DNA from: Hyphococcus sp.
Lineage (GTDB): Bacteria > Pseudomonadota > Alphaproteobacteria > Caulobacterales > Parvularculaceae
Direction of reading: 5' to 3'
NCBI GenBank assembly: GCA_021776245.1
Contig: JAJFGF010000048.1
Coordinates: 1 to 64,000 of the forward strand
Length of the DNA: 64,000 bases
Positions 54,422-64,000 of this stretch are shown here, piece after piece (the first letter of the stretch is position 1; the number at the start of each line of letters is the position of its first letter). The notes beneath the pieces were generated by a model. The model was not told the DNA's origin. It was given only the letters and a program-made list of their open reading frames with translations, and ran no database searches. Made by a program: the position numbers and the translations under genes.

Positions 54422-55360
54422 ATGAAAAAGACACAATTATTGATTTTAGGTTCGGGTCCGGCGGGGCTGACGGCGGCAATTTATGCGGCGCGGGCGGGAT
54501 TAGAGCCGCTTTTGGTGCACGGGCTGCAGCCGGGCGGGCAAATGACCATTACGACCGATGTCGAAAACTATCCCGGCTTTGCAGATGTTATTCAAGGGCC
54601 GTGGCTGATGGAGCAGATGCAGGCCCAAGCCGAACATGTTGGGACAGTGTTTGAAAATGACATTATTACCGAGGTGGATTTATCCAAAAGACCTTTCACG
54701 CTCACTGGCGACTCAGGCGAAATTTATGAGGCGGATGCGCTTATCATTTCCACCGGCGCCCAGGCGCGCTGGCTGGGGCTGCAGTCTGAAGAAAAATTCC
54801 AGGGCTTTGGCGTTTCGGCCTGCGCGACCTGCGACGGGTTTTTCTACAAAGGAAAGGATGTCGTTGTTATCGGCGGCGGCAACACGGCGGTTGAAGAAGC
54901 GCTTTATCTGTCCGGGCTTGCAAAAAAGGTTACCCTGGTTCATCGCCGCAATGAATTACGGGCTGAAAAGATCCTGCAAAAACGATTGTTTGATAAAGAA
55001 AATATCAACATCATCTGGGACCATAATCTCGATGAGGTTCTTGGCGATGATGACCCGCTTGGCGTGACCGGCGCGCGGCTCAAGGATGTCAAAACCGGCG
55101 AAACCCGGGACATTAACGCCGAGGGCGTTTTTATCGCGATCGGCCACAAGCCGTCTACCGAGCTGTTTGTTGGAAAATTACCAATGAACGATCACGGCTA
55201 TTTGGACACGGCGCCGGATTCGACGGCAACGGAAATTCCAGGCGTTTATGCAGCTGGCGACGTAACCGACGACATCTATCGACAAGCTGTCACTGCAGCG
55301 GGAATGGGATGCATGGCTGCGCTTGAGGCTGAAAAGTTCCTGGCGGAGTCAGAATCTTGA
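54422..55360 (+). CDS. trxB: Thioredoxin-disulfide reductase
   Basis: 312 residues, standard length. FAD-binding LILGSGPAGLTAAIYAARAG, redox-active Cys134 and Cys137 in ACATCDGFF, NADPH-binding VVVIGGGNTAVEEALYLSG, VTLVHRRNELRA, and the C-terminal GVYAAGDVTDDIYRQAVTAAGMGCMAAL. It reduces thioredoxin with NADPH. It appears monocistronic; the next gene is convergent. Confidence 0.96.
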   Translation: MKKTQLLILGSGPAGLTAAIYAARAGLEPLLVHGLQPGGQMTITTDVENYPGFADVIQGPWLMEQMQAQAEHVGTVFENDIITEVDLSKRPFTLTGDSGEIYEADALIISTGAQARWLGLQSEEKFQGFGVSACATCDGFFYKGKDVVVIGGGNTAVEEALYLSGLAKKVTLVHRRNELRAEKILQKRLFDKENINIIWDHNLDEVLGDDDPLGVTGARLKDVKTGETRDINAEGVFIAIGHKPSTELFVGKLPMNDHGYLDTAPDSTATEIPGVYAAGDVTDDIYRQAVTAAGMGCMAALEAEKFLAESES

Positions 55361-55530
55361 TCACCGCATTTACTGGTGAATAGCGTTTTTTGGTTTTATG
55401 CTATTTGGGGCATTTCAAAATAAATTGCCGGATTTCTGCGATTGATTCGTCAAAGATATTTCTGGCGTAGCTGAGAAACTGAAGGCTGGCGCACAAAGCG
55501 CGCCGAAAGAGAATTCTTGCGGGCTTTTGA

Positions 55531-56259
55531 TTAGTGCGTATCAATTAGCGCCGAAGGCTTGGCCAGCGTTTCCAGATCTTCAGGCTTCTCAAGGCGAACT
55601 TCGGCGCCGTCGACCTTGATGCCGTAGGGCTTCAGCGTTGCGAAGGCGCGCGATAAATTTTCAGGGGTCATGCCGAGCATTGACGCCAGAGTGCGTTTCT
55701 CGATTGGCAATTTGATAACACCGGTGTCTCCCTGGCGCCGGTTTTGGACAAGAATGTAATTCGCCAATCGTTCCACTGCCGTTCGCAGTTTAATATTTTT
55801 GTAAGCGCGCACAACGCCGTGATAACAGGCCGCGAGCTCGAGCACGCTTTTTTGGGCAAATCCACGATCTTTTTTCATCGCCGTTCGAACGTTTTCCGCG
55901 GGGATCATGAGAATCTGCGAAGATTCCAGCGTTCTGGCGGACATTTGATAGACGCCGTCAGTAAGCGCCGAGGCGAGTACAAATGTAGCGACGGGCTTTA
56001 TCAGCGTCATTGTGCCTTCGCGGTTATTGGCGCTGGCGTAAAGCTCGACCTGACCGTCCACAAGAACGTGCAGAAAATCAGTATGGTCGCTCTCTGAAAA
56101 AAGTACGACCGTTGCTGGAAATCGCTGAAGAAAACTGCCCAGCAGCATTTCATCGAGATGGTCTTCGGCCATATCGGCAAACAGCGGCAGGGATCGGACA
56201 ATCATTTTCTCGGAATCGCGCATTTGGCACCAAAAAATCCCACAAATATTGCTCTGCAT
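55531..56259 (-). CDS. Crp/Fnr-family regulator, probably of nitrate respiration
   Basis: 242 residues from ATG 56259. The cyclic-nucleotide-binding-like domain starts MIVRSLPLFADMAEDHLDEML and VLFSESDHTDFLHVLVDGQVELYA. The C-terminal winged helix reads LPIEKRTLASMLGMTPENLSRAFATLKPYGIKV. Of the Fe-S cysteines of oxygen-sensing FNR, only Cys6, Cys11 and a central Cys (LAACYHG) are present, in different spacing. A role like NarR or NnrR is therefore more likely than FNR. It is divergent from narK and has an FNR-like box upstream. Regulation of narKGH is inferred from this position. Confidence 0.82.
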   Translation of the reverse strand: MQSNICGIFWCQMRDSEKMIVRSLPLFADMAEDHLDEMLLGSFLQRFPATVVLFSESDHTDFLHVLVDGQVELYASANNREGTMTLIKPVATFVLASALTDGVYQMSARTLESSQILMIPAENVRTAMKKDRGFAQKSVLELAACYHGVVRAYKNIKLRTAVERLANYILVQNRRQGDTGVIKLPIEKRTLASMLGMTPENLSRAFATLKPYGIKVDGAEVRLEKPEDLETLAKPSALIDTH

Positions 56260-56272
56260 ATCGTCTGATCGC

Positions 56273-56286
56273 TTGATAATTGTCAA
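56273..56286. promoter_or_regulatory. FNR/NarR-type binding box
   Basis: TTGAT-AATT-GTCAA is a near-perfect match to the TTGAT-N4-ATCAA consensus of Crp/Fnr-type anaerobic regulators. It lies 14 bp upstream of the regulator's ATG and about 190 bp before the narK ATG, so it could control either gene or autoregulation. Confidence 0.65.
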
Positions 56287-56473
56287 GCCGCGCCGATGCG
56301 CAAATCAAACAGGAATTTCCAGCTCCGCAAATGGCCGCCCCGACATTTTTGTGCAGGGCCTTGTTTCTTCGGTTTACGGATGAAATCGCGCCGAATCCGA
56401 TTGCGCGGAACGCCGCAGTTCACCACAAAATTCGTCAAAGATTTCCTTGTCATCCGAAAAACGGGATGGTCCC

Positions 56474-59227
56474 ATGAAACATTTAGAAACCGTAACGCCA
56501 GGCCAGCAGCAACGCGCGCTTTGGTCCAGCATGATCGCCTTCACAGCGTGTTTTGCGGTTTGGACGATATTTTCGATTATCGGCGTTCAGATAAAAGAAG
56601 ATCTCGGACTTAGTGAAACCGAGTTTGGTCTTCTGGTCGCAACGCCGATCCTTACTGGGTCTCTCAGCAGAATATTTTTGGGAATTTGGGCTGATCAGTT
56701 TGGTGGGCGGCGCGTGTTTGCGGGTGTCATGTTTTTTTCTGCTATCGCAGTCTGGTTGTTATCCACCGTCAGCACCTATCCGCTGTTTCTGGCGGCGGCG
56801 CTCGGGGTTGGGCTTGCGGGCGGGTCATTTGCGGTCGGCATCACATACACGTCCAATTGGTTCGAAAGCGAACGGCAGGGCACGGCGCTCGGCATATTCG
56901 GCATGGGCAATGTCGGCGCGGCTGTCACCAATTTTGGTGCGCCGTTTTTGCTTGTGGCCGTTGGCTGGGAGCGTACCGCGCAGATCTACGCCATGATCTT
57001 AATGGCGACGTCCGTGCTCTTTTTCCTTTTTACTAAAGAAGATCCGGCGACCCTGGCGCGCAAAGCGCGCGGTGAAAAATCGCGCAGTGTTTTCCTGGAA
57101 TTAGAGCCGTTAAAAAAGCTCCAGGTCTGGCGTTTTGCGCTTTACTACTTCTTTGTTTTCGGCGCTTTCGTTGCGCTCGCCCTTTGGCTGCCGCGTTATC
57201 TTATCGGTGTTTATGGCCTCGACATTAGGACTGCGGGGATTCTTGCAGCATTTTATGCGGTGCCGGCGAGTATTTTCCGGGCCTATGGCGGTTTCCTCTC
57301 CGATCGGCGCGGCGCACGCCAGGTCATGTACTGGACCTTTGCTGTTTCGGCGATTTGTACGTTCATGCTTTCCTACCCGCACACCGATTACATCATTCAT
57401 GGCATTGAGGGACCGATCGCATTTTCGACGCAAATGGGCCTTGTTCCTTTTGTCATCCTGATTTTCATCCTCGGCTTCTTCATGTCGCTGGGAAAAGCCG
57501 CCGTCTATAAGCATATTCCGGTCTACTATCCGGACCATGTAGGATCCGTCGGCGGCCTGGTTGGTATGGTCGGCGGCCTTGGCGGCTTCGTTCTGCCAAT
57601 CGCTTTCGGCGTCATGAACGATCTCACGGGGATCTGGACAAGCAATTTCATGTTGCTGTTCGCCATTGTCGTCGTCGCAATGGGCTGGATGCACTTTACG
57701 ATCCGGCGCATGGAGCGGCGGGCGCTCGCAACGGAACTCGACGCGCTGCCGCAATTTCCGGAAATGCAGGAAATCCACACTAAAGAACGCGGCGAGAAAA
57801 CCAGCCCTGTGCTGGAGGACTGGCGCCCGGAAGAGGATGATTTCTGGAAGGAAAAGGGGCGGAAAGTCGCCAATCGAAATCTGTGGATTTCAATCCCGGC
57901 GCTGCTTCTCGCATTTTCGGTCTGGATGGTCTGGAGTGTCGTCGTTGCGAAGCTGCCTTCGGTGGGTTTCAACTATACGACGGACCAGCTTTTCTGGCTG
58001 GCGGCGTTGCCGGGCCTTTCCGGTGCAACGCTTCGGATTTTCTATTCCTTTATGGTGCCGATATTCGGCGGCCGTTTGTGGACGACGCTAACAACTGCCT
58101 CCTTGCTGATCCCGGCTTTTGGCATTGGTTATGCGGTGCAAAACCCGGAAACGCCGTATTTTATCTTCCTGGTGCTGGCGCTGCTTTGCGGTTTTGGCGG
58201 CGGCAATTTTGCTTCATCTATGGCCAATATCAGCTTCTTTTTTCCGAAAGCGCAAAAAGGCAATGCGCTGGCCCTGAACGCCGGCCTTGGCAATCTTGGC
58301 GTCAGCGTTATGCAATTTGTCGTACCGCTCGCCATCACCGCCAGCGTCTTTGGCGTAATGGGCGGCGAGCCACAGGTGACCGGCGATGGACAAATGTTAT
58401 GGCTGCAAAATGCCGGCTTTGTTTGGGTGCCGTTTCTTTTGATTGCGACCGTTGCGGTATGGTTCGGCATGAATGATATCGCCTCGGCGAAGGCGTCCTT
58501 TGCAGAGCAAGCCGTCATTTTCACCCGGCGTCACAACTGGATCATGTGCTGGCTTTATACCGGCACCTTCGGTTCCTTTATCGGTTACGCGGCCGGGTTT
58601 CCGCTGTTGATGAAAACGCAGTTTCCTGACGTCAATGTTCTGCAGTTTGCTTTTCTTGGCCCGCTTGTTGGCGCCTTGTCGCGTTCAATGACGGGATGGG
58701 TGTCGGATAAATGGGGCGGCGCACGCGTCACCTTTTGGGTATTTCTGTTGATGATCCTCGCGGTTGCCGGCGTGCTCTATTTCCTCGGCATCAAAGATCA
58801 GCCGGGCGCCTTTTGGGGTTTCTTCGCAATGTTCATGATCCTGTTTTTCGCAACGGGCGTTGGCAATGCGTCAACCTTTCAGATGATCCCGATTATTATG
58901 CGTAACGAGATGCCGCGCCTGATGCCGCAGCTTGATCCTGTTGAGCGTTTGCGTCAGGCAGAAAAGGAATCAGCGGCGATCATTGGATTTACCTCGGCTA
59001 TCGCCGCCTATGGCGCCTTTTTCATCCCTAAATCCTACGGCACGTCGATCTCGATGACCGGCGGACCTGAAGGCGCGCTGTGGGGTTTTCTCATCTTTTA
59101 TGTCACCTGCGCGGCCCTCACCTGGCTGGTTTATTCGCGCAAGGGCGGCGTGTTGCACGACATTGAACGCGGCCGCGTCGCAACACCGCATCCTTCAAAC
59201 AATATTCCGCAGGGAGAAACAGCATGA
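56474..59227 (+). CDS. narK: Fused NarK1-NarK2 nitrate/nitrite transporter
   Basis: 917 residues from ATG 56474. Two complete 12-helix MFS transporters are joined by a charged linker around residues 405-450 (PQFPEMQEIHTKERG and EDWRPEEDDFW). Half 1 shows TSNWFESERQGTALGIFGMGN and GGFLSDRRGARQVMYWTF. Half 2 shows FGGGNFASSMANISFFFPKAQKGNALALNAGLGN and GWVSDKWGGARVTFW, the nitrate-signature type. The order matches the Paracoccus-type NarK fusion, with nitrate/proton symport and nitrate/nitrite exchange in one chain. The stop overlaps narG by 4 bp, so a narKGH operon is likely. Confidence 0.93.
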   Translation: MKHLETVTPGQQQRALWSSMIAFTACFAVWTIFSIIGVQIKEDLGLSETEFGLLVATPILTGSLSRIFLGIWADQFGGRRVFAGVMFFSAIAVWLLSTVSTYPLFLAAALGVGLAGGSFAVGITYTSNWFESERQGTALGIFGMGNVGAAVTNFGAPFLLVAVGWERTAQIYAMILMATSVLFFLFTKEDPATLARKARGEKSRSVFLELEPLKKLQVWRFALYYFFVFGAFVALALWLPRYLIGVYGLDIRTAGILAAFYAVPASIFRAYGGFLSDRRGARQVMYWTFAVSAICTFMLSYPHTDYIIHGIEGPIAFSTQMGLVPFVILIFILGFFMSLGKAAVYKHIPVYYPDHVGSVGGLVGMVGGLGGFVLPIAFGVMNDLTGIWTSNFMLLFAIVVVAMGWMHFTIRRMERRALATELDALPQFPEMQEIHTKERGEKTSPVLEDWRPEEDDFWKEKGRKVANRNLWISIPALLLAFSVWMVWSVVVAKLPSVGFNYTTDQLFWLAALPGLSGATLRIFYSFMVPIFGGRLWTTLTTASLLIPAFGIGYAVQNPETPYFIFLVLALLCGFGGGNFASSMANISFFFPKAQKGNALALNAGLGNLGVSVMQFVVPLAITASVFGVMGGEPQVTGDGQMLWLQNAGFVWVPFLLIATVAVWFGMNDIASAKASFAEQAVIFTRRHNWIMCWLYTGTFGSFIGYAAGFPLLMKTQFPDVNVLQFAFLGPLVGALSRSMTGWVSDKWGGARVTFWVFLLMILAVAGVLYFLGIKDQPGAFWGFFAMFMILFFATGVGNASTFQMIPIIMRNEMPRLMPQLDPVERLRQAEKESAAIIGFTSAIAAYGAFFIPKSYGTSISMTGGPEGALWGFLIFYVTCAALTWLVYSRKGGVLHDIERGRVATPHPSNNIPQGETA

Positions 59228-62200
59228 GCCATGTTCTGAACCGGCTGACCTATTTTAAAAACCGCGTCAGCGATTACTCAAACGGACATGGCGTTCTCAC
59301 AAAGGAGGATCGCACGTGGGAAGACGCCTATCGCAAACGTTGGCAGCATGACAAAATCGTGCGTTCAACCCATGGCGTCAATTGCACCGGGTCGTGCAGC
59401 TGGAAGATTTATGTCAAAGGCGGGATCGTCACCTGGGAAACACAGCAAACGGATTATCCGCGCACGCGCCCCGACATGCCTAATCACGAGCCGCGCGGCT
59501 GCTCGCGCGGCGCCAGCTATAGCTGGTATCTCTACAGCGCCAATCGCCTGAAACATCCGCTGATCCGAAGCCGGCTGCTGAAGGCGTGGCGCGCGGCGCG
59601 CGCAACACGAACGCCAGTTGCCGCCTGGGCGTCGATTGTCGAGGACCAGGCGACGCGCGCATCCTATGTGCGTCAGCGGGGCCTCGGCGGATTTGTCCGC
59701 GCTGAGTGGACGGAGGTCAATGAAATCATTGCTTCCGCCAACGCATACACCGCGAAAAAGCATGGACCAGATCGCGTCATAGGATTTTCGCCGATTCCGG
59801 CAATGTCGATGGTCTCCTACGCCGCGGGCTCACGATATCTTTCGTTGCTTGGCGGAACCTGCATGAGCTTTTACGATTGGTATTGCGATCTGCCCCCGGC
59901 GAGTCCGCAGACCTGGGGCGAACAAACCGATGTTCCCGAAAGCGCCGACTGGTATAATTCCGGTTTCCTGATGCTTTGGGGCTCGAATGTCCCGCAGACA
60001 CGTACGCCCGATGCGCATTTTTATACAGAGGCGCGCTATAAGGGCGCAAAAAGCGTCGTGATTTCGCCCGACTATTCCGAAGCATCAAAATTCGGCGATA
60101 TCTGGCTGTCGCCGAAACAGGGAACAGACGCAGCCCTCGCTATGGCGTTTGGTCACGTCATCCTGAAAGAATTCTATCTCGATCGGCAGGTGGAGTATTT
60201 CCAGGAATACGCCCGCAAATACACCGACATGCCGATGTTGGTGCGGCTGGTCAAAAAGGACGGGCGGCTCGTTCCGGACCGGATGCTGCGCGCCTCCGAT
60301 TTTGACGATGCGCTTAATGAAGAAAACAATCCGGAATGGAAAACAATCGCGTTTGACAAAACCGCGAACAAGATTGTAACGCCGCGCGGTTCCATCGGCT
60401 TTCGTTGGGGCGAACAGGGGAAATGGAATCTCGAAGAAAAATCCGGCTGTGGGGACGATACCGATCTCTCAATTTCGCTGATTGAAAATCGCGATGACGC
60501 GGTTGACGTGGCGTTTCCCTATTTCGGTAATCGCCGGCATGATTATTTCAACGGGACCGATCATCCCGACATTCTCGAACGGCGCGTGCCGATAAAGCGT
60601 CTGCATTTAAAAGACGGCGAAGCGCTGGTTGCAACCGTGTTTGATTTGCTTGCCGCCAATTACGGGCTTGATCGAGCGCTGGGCGGCGATTGGGCGGCGA
60701 AATCCTATGATGAGGATATTCCTTACACTCCGGCATGGCAGGAGAAAATCACTGGCGTTTCGCGTGACAAAGTAATCACTGTTGCGCGTGGCTTTGCTGA
60801 CAATGCAGAAAAGACGCGCGGCAAATCCATGATCATTCTCGGGGCCGGTCTTAATCACTGGTACCATATGGACATGAACTATCGCGGCATCATCAACATG
60901 TTGGTGATGTGCGGGTGCATCGGGCAATCCGGCGGCGGTTGGTCGCATTATGTCGGCCAGGAAAAACTCAGGCCGCAAACCGGTTGGCAGCCGCTTGCCT
61001 TTGGGCTCGATTGGGCGCGCCCGCCGCGCCAGATGAATTCCACCTCGTTCTTTTATGCACATACAGATCAGTGGCGCTACGAAACACTGGATATCGACGA
61101 AATCCTGTCGCCGCTCGCACCCGAGGGTAAATGGAGCGGCAGTTTCATTGACTTCAACGCCCGCGCTGAACGCATGGGGTGGCTTCCCTCCGCACCCCAG
61201 CTTCAGCGTAATCCGTTAGAAGTTAGTAAGGATGCAGCGGCGGCAGGATTGGAGCCGAAGGACTATGTGGCCCGGGAATTAAAATCCGGCGCGCTCAAAA
61301 TGTCCTGCAACGATCCCGACGATCCGGCGAACTGGCCGCGCAACATGTTTGTCTGGCGGTCAAATCTATTGGGCGCTTCCGGCAAGGGCCATGAATATTT
61401 TCTGAAGCACCTTCTTGGAACCAATCATGGCGTGCAAGGCAAAGACCTTGGCGAAACCGCTGGTGAAAAACCTGAAGACGTTGTCTGGCATGAAGACGCG
61501 CCGGAAGGAAAGCTGGATCTTCTCGTCACAATTGACTTCCGCATGTCGACCACATGCGTTTATTCCGACATCGCGCTGCCGACGGCGACCTGGTATGAGA
61601 AAAACGATCTCAATACGTCGGACATGCATCCCTTCATCCATCCGCTTTCAAGCGCAGTTGACCCGCTATGGGAAAGCCGCAGCGACTGGGATATTTTCAA
61701 AGGCATCGCCAAATCCTTTTCCGAAGTCGCGCCGGAAGTTCTCGGCGTTGAAAAAGATGTCGTGCTGACGCCGATTTTGCACGATACGCCCGGCGAGCTG
61801 TCGCAAGCGGTCGACGTCAAAGACTGGAAGCTTGGTGAGGTTGATCCCATCCCCGGCAAGACCATGCCGGCAGTCACTGTGGTGACGCGCGACTATCCCA
61901 ATCTTTACAAACAATTCACCGCTCTTGGTCCGTTAATGACCAGCATCGGCAATGGCGGCAAAGGCATCGCGTGGAATACGGAACATGAAGTTGAGCTGTT
62001 AAAAGCGCTCAATGGCGAAGTCAGAGAAGAAGGCCTTACCAAAGGCATGCCGCGGATCGACAGCGCGATTGATGCGGCGGAAGTCATTCTGATGCTGGCG
62101 CCGGAAACCAACGGTGAGGTGGCGGTAAAGGCGTGGGACTCTCTGTCGAAAGCAACTGGCCGCGCGCACGCGCATCTGGCGCTCCCGAAAGAGGACGAAA

Positions 62201-62958
62201 AAATCCGTTTTCGTGATGTCGTTGCGCAACCGCGCAAGATTATTTCCTCACCGACATGGTCCGGCATCGAGTCAGAAAAAGTCTGTTACAACGCAGGCTA
62301 CACCAATGTGCATGAGTTGATCCCGTGGCGCACGCTGACCGGGCGTCAGCAGCTTTATCAGGATCATCTTTGGATGCGGGCCTTTGGAGAAACGCTCTGC
62401 GTTTACCGTCCGCCGGTTGATACGAAAACCATCGAGCCGATTATCGATTCCAAACCCAATGGCGAAAAACAGATTGTTCTCAACTTCATCACGCCGCATC
62501 AAAAATGGGGCATTCACTCGACCTACACAGACAATCTGTTGATGCTGACCTTGTCGCGCGGCGGGCCGATTGTCTGGCTCAGTGAAGACGACGCGAAATC
62601 GGTCGGCATTGAAGATAATGACTGGGTTGAAGCCTACAACGTCAACGGCGCCTTGACCGCGCGGGCTGTCGTTTCCCAGCGGGTGAAACCGGGCATGATC
62701 ATGATGTATCATGCTCAGGAAAAAATCGTGAATGTGCCAGGTTCGGAAATTACCGGGCAGCGCGGCGGCATCCACAATTCCGTGACGCGCACGGTTTTAA
62801 AGCCAACCCACATGATCGGCGGCTACGCGCAACAGTCTTACGGGTTCAACTATTACGGCACGGTTGGTTCCAATCGCGATGAATTCGTCATCGTTCGGAA
62901 AATGAGCAAGGTCGACTGGCTTGATGAGCCGGCAAAGCCAATGGAGACGGCACAATGA
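59224..62958 (+). CDS. narG: Respiratory nitrate reductase alpha subunit
   Basis: 1244 residues, the normal NarG length, without a Tat signal (N-terminus SHVLNRLTYFKNRVS), so it is cytoplasm-facing. The FS0 cluster ligands start with His50 and Cys54, Cys58 (HGVNCTGSCSWK). The molybdopterin domain reads GFSPIPAMSMVSYAAGSRYLSLLGG, followed by SFYDWYCDLPPASPQTWGEQTD, the molybdenum Asp region. It reduces nitrate to nitrite using electrons from NarH. The narH start overlaps its stop by 4 bp. Confidence 0.97.
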   Translation: MSHVLNRLTYFKNRVSDYSNGHGVLTKEDRTWEDAYRKRWQHDKIVRSTHGVNCTGSCSWKIYVKGGIVTWETQQTDYPRTRPDMPNHEPRGCSRGASYSWYLYSANRLKHPLIRSRLLKAWRAARATRTPVAAWASIVEDQATRASYVRQRGLGGFVRAEWTEVNEIIASANAYTAKKHGPDRVIGFSPIPAMSMVSYAAGSRYLSLLGGTCMSFYDWYCDLPPASPQTWGEQTDVPESADWYNSGFLMLWGSNVPQTRTPDAHFYTEARYKGAKSVVISPDYSEASKFGDIWLSPKQGTDAALAMAFGHVILKEFYLDRQVEYFQEYARKYTDMPMLVRLVKKDGRLVPDRMLRASDFDDALNEENNPEWKTIAFDKTANKIVTPRGSIGFRWGEQGKWNLEEKSGCGDDTDLSISLIENRDDAVDVAFPYFGNRRHDYFNGTDHPDILERRVPIKRLHLKDGEALVATVFDLLAANYGLDRALGGDWAAKSYDEDIPYTPAWQEKITGVSRDKVITVARGFADNAEKTRGKSMIILGAGLNHWYHMDMNYRGIINMLVMCGCIGQSGGGWSHYVGQEKLRPQTGWQPLAFGLDWARPPRQMNSTSFFYAHTDQWRYETLDIDEILSPLAPEGKWSGSFIDFNARAERMGWLPSAPQLQRNPLEVSKDAAAAGLEPKDYVARELKSGALKMSCNDPDDPANWPRNMFVWRSNLLGASGKGHEYFLKHLLGTNHGVQGKDLGETAGEKPEDVVWHEDAPEGKLDLLVTIDFRMSTTCVYSDIALPTATWYEKNDLNTSDMHPFIHPLSSAVDPLWESRSDWDIFKGIAKSFSEVAPEVLGVEKDVVLTPILHDTPGELSQAVDVKDWKLGEVDPIPGKTMPAVTVVTRDYPNLYKQFTALGPLMTSIGNGGKGIAWNTEHEVELLKALNGEVREEGLTKGMPRIDSAIDAAEVILMLAPETNGEVAVKAWDSLSKATGRAHAHLALPKEDEKIRFRDVVAQPRKIISSPTWSGIESEKVCYNAGYTNVHELIPWRTLTGRQQLYQDHLWMRAFGETLCVYRPPVDTKTIEPIIDSKPNGEKQIVLNFITPHQKWGIHSTYTDNLLMLTLSRGGPIVWLSEDDAKSVGIEDNDWVEAYNVNGALTARAVVSQRVKPGMIMMYHAQEKIVNVPGSEITGQRGGIHNSVTRTVLKPTHMIGGYAQQSYGFNYYGTVGSNRDEFVIVRKMSKVDWLDEPAKPMETAQ

Positions 62959-64000
62959 AAATTCGCGCACAAATCAGCATGATTTTGAATCTCGATAAGT
63001 GCATCGGGTGCCATACCTGCTCCGTTACCTGCAAAAATGTCTGGACCGGCCGCGAGGGTGTTGAATATGCGTGGTTCAACAATGTCGAAACCAAACCCGG
63101 CATTGGGTATCCCGACGACTGGGAAGACCAGGCGCGCTGGAACGGCGGCTGGGAACTCAAAAAGAACGGCAAGCTGCAGCCGAAAATGGGCGGCAAACTG
63201 GGCGTTCTCGCGAAGGTATTTGCAAATCCTGACTTGCCAGAAATCGACGATTATTATGAGCCGTTCACCTTTGACTATGAGCATCTTCAAAAAGCGCCTG
63301 AGATGAAAGCGACGCCGACGGCGCGCCCACGCTCAATGATCACTGGCGAGCGCATGGAAAAAATTAATAAAGGTCCGAATTGGGAGGAGATTCTTGGCGG
63401 CGAATTTTCCAAACGCTCCAAGGACTATAATTTCGAAGACGTCGAAAAGGAAATCTACGGGCAGTTCGAAAATACCTTCATGATGTATCTTCCGCGGCTG
63501 TGTGAGCATTGCCTCAATCCGGCATGTGTTGCGGTGTGCCCATCCGGCGCAATATACAAGCGCGAGGAAGATGGTGTTGTTCTGATCGATCAGAACAAAT
63601 GCCGCGGCTGGCGCATGTGCATATCCGGCTGCCCCTACAAAAAAATCTACTATAATTGGAGTTCCGGAAAATCGGAAAAATGTACGCTTTGCTATCCGCG
63701 CCTTGAAGCCGGCCAACCAACGGTTTGCTCGGAGACATGCGTTGGACGCATTCGCTATCTAGGCGTTGTTCTGTATGACGCTGATCGCATCGAAGAGGCC
63801 GCAAGCGCCGAAAAAGAAACCGATCTTTACGAGAGCCATCTCAATATCTTTCTCGATCCGAATGATCCCGAGGTTCAACGTCAGGCGCGAGCCGATGGCG
63901 TGCCCGATACCTGGCTGGAATCCGCAAAAAAGTCACCGATCTGGAAAATGGCGATGGAATGGAAGATCGCATTTCCGCTGCATCCGGAATACCGGACGCT
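62955..64000 (+). CDS. narH: Respiratory nitrate reductase beta subunit (3' truncated by window)
   Basis: The first 348 residues are present. The N-terminal cluster has Cys16, Cys19, Cys22 and Cys26 (CIGCHTCSVTCKNVW). Further on are CEHCLNPACVAVCPSGA and CRGWRMCISGCPYKK, whose Trp replaces a ligand as usual for the 3Fe-4S site in NarH, and CTLCYPRLEAGQPTVC. These bind three 4Fe-4S and one 3Fe-4S cluster for electron transfer from NarI to NarG. The rest, and narJI, lie beyond the right edge. Confidence 0.96.
   Translation, partial: MKIRAQISMILNLDKCIGCHTCSVTCKNVWTGREGVEYAWFNNVETKPGIGYPDDWEDQARWNGGWELKKNGKLQPKMGGKLGVLAKVFANPDLPEIDDYYEPFTFDYEHLQKAPEMKATPTARPRSMITGERMEKINKGPNWEEILGGEFSKRSKDYNFEDVEKEIYGQFENTFMMYLPRLCEHCLNPACVAVCPSGAIYKREEDGVVLIDQNKCRGWRMCISGCPYKKIYYNWSSGKSEKCTLCYPRLEAGQPTVCSETCVGRIRYLGVVLYDADRIEEAASAEKETDLYESHLNIFLDPNDPEVQRQARADGVPDTWLESAKKSPIWKMAMEWKIAFPLHPEYRT

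Overview
The window looks like a chromosomal segment from an alphaproteobacterium. The support is the gene order tRNA-Leu/tig/clpP/clpX/lon/hup/tRNA-Val, the YggT/DUF167/folD block, a membrane-facing sterol desaturase, an ELM1-family gene, a NarK1-NarK2 fusion in front of narGH, and hairpin-rich intergenic repeats. The genus cannot be fixed from the sequence alone.

Left end (1-4166): a more AT-rich, mobile-DNA-like patch. It starts with the tail of an IS3-family transposase and its right terminal repeat. It then holds an orphan reading-frame remnant, a protein with polymerase-like palm motifs (609-1901), a small conserved protein, a ~170-bp inverted-repeat MITE-like element and a tyrosine recombinase. 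The recombinase lies against the 3' end of tRNA-Leu(CAG), the usual layout of an integrative element. It seems to lack the first catalytic arginine, so the element may be stranded.

4.6-11 kb: an NDUFA9-like NAD(P)-binding protein, then a convergent glmS / AGE-family epimerase / mannose-1-phosphate guanylyltransferase / galE run for nucleotide-sugar precursors. 11-14 kb: a three-gene set of retropepsin-like 'zinc protease', inactive transglutaminase fused to 7 TM helices, and RimK-like ATP-grasp ligase, a recurrent but functionally unresolved peptide-ligase system. 14-23 kb: an ABC exporter, a VWA lipoprotein with a large membrane protein, an amidohydrolase, and a GMC oxidoreductase with an aldehyde dehydrogenase that could act in sequence (alcohol to aldehyde to acid).

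23.2-25.1 kb: a repeat-rich spot. Six 28-bp tandem repeats lie beside a DUF1295 methyltransferase-like gene. A 79-aa GIY-YIG nuclease gene is enclosed by two identical 120-bp direct repeats, one of which ends exactly at the 3' CCA of tRNA-Ala(CGC). This is the most unusual structure in the window.

25-46 kb: mostly housekeeping and small metabolic genes. These include YggT, DUF167, folD, an MscS channel, an AhpD-like protein, parE, an enoyl-CoA hydratase, an old yellow enzyme, an MBL hydrolase and a MAPEG protein. An ArsR-controlled operon has a clear inverted-repeat operator. There follow a membrane AraC regulator with a sterol desaturase, glnA and glnB (separated here by two other genes), a bifunctional NAD(P)HX repair enzyme and a GNAT acetyltransferase. 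46-54 kb: tRNA-Leu(UAG), the tig-clpP-clpX-lon protein-quality-control block, a chorismate mutase, HU and tRNA-Val. 54-64 kb: trxB, then a nitrate respiration locus with a Crp/Fnr regulator divergent from narK(fused)-narG-narH; narH runs off the right edge. An FNR-like box lies in the divergent promoter region.
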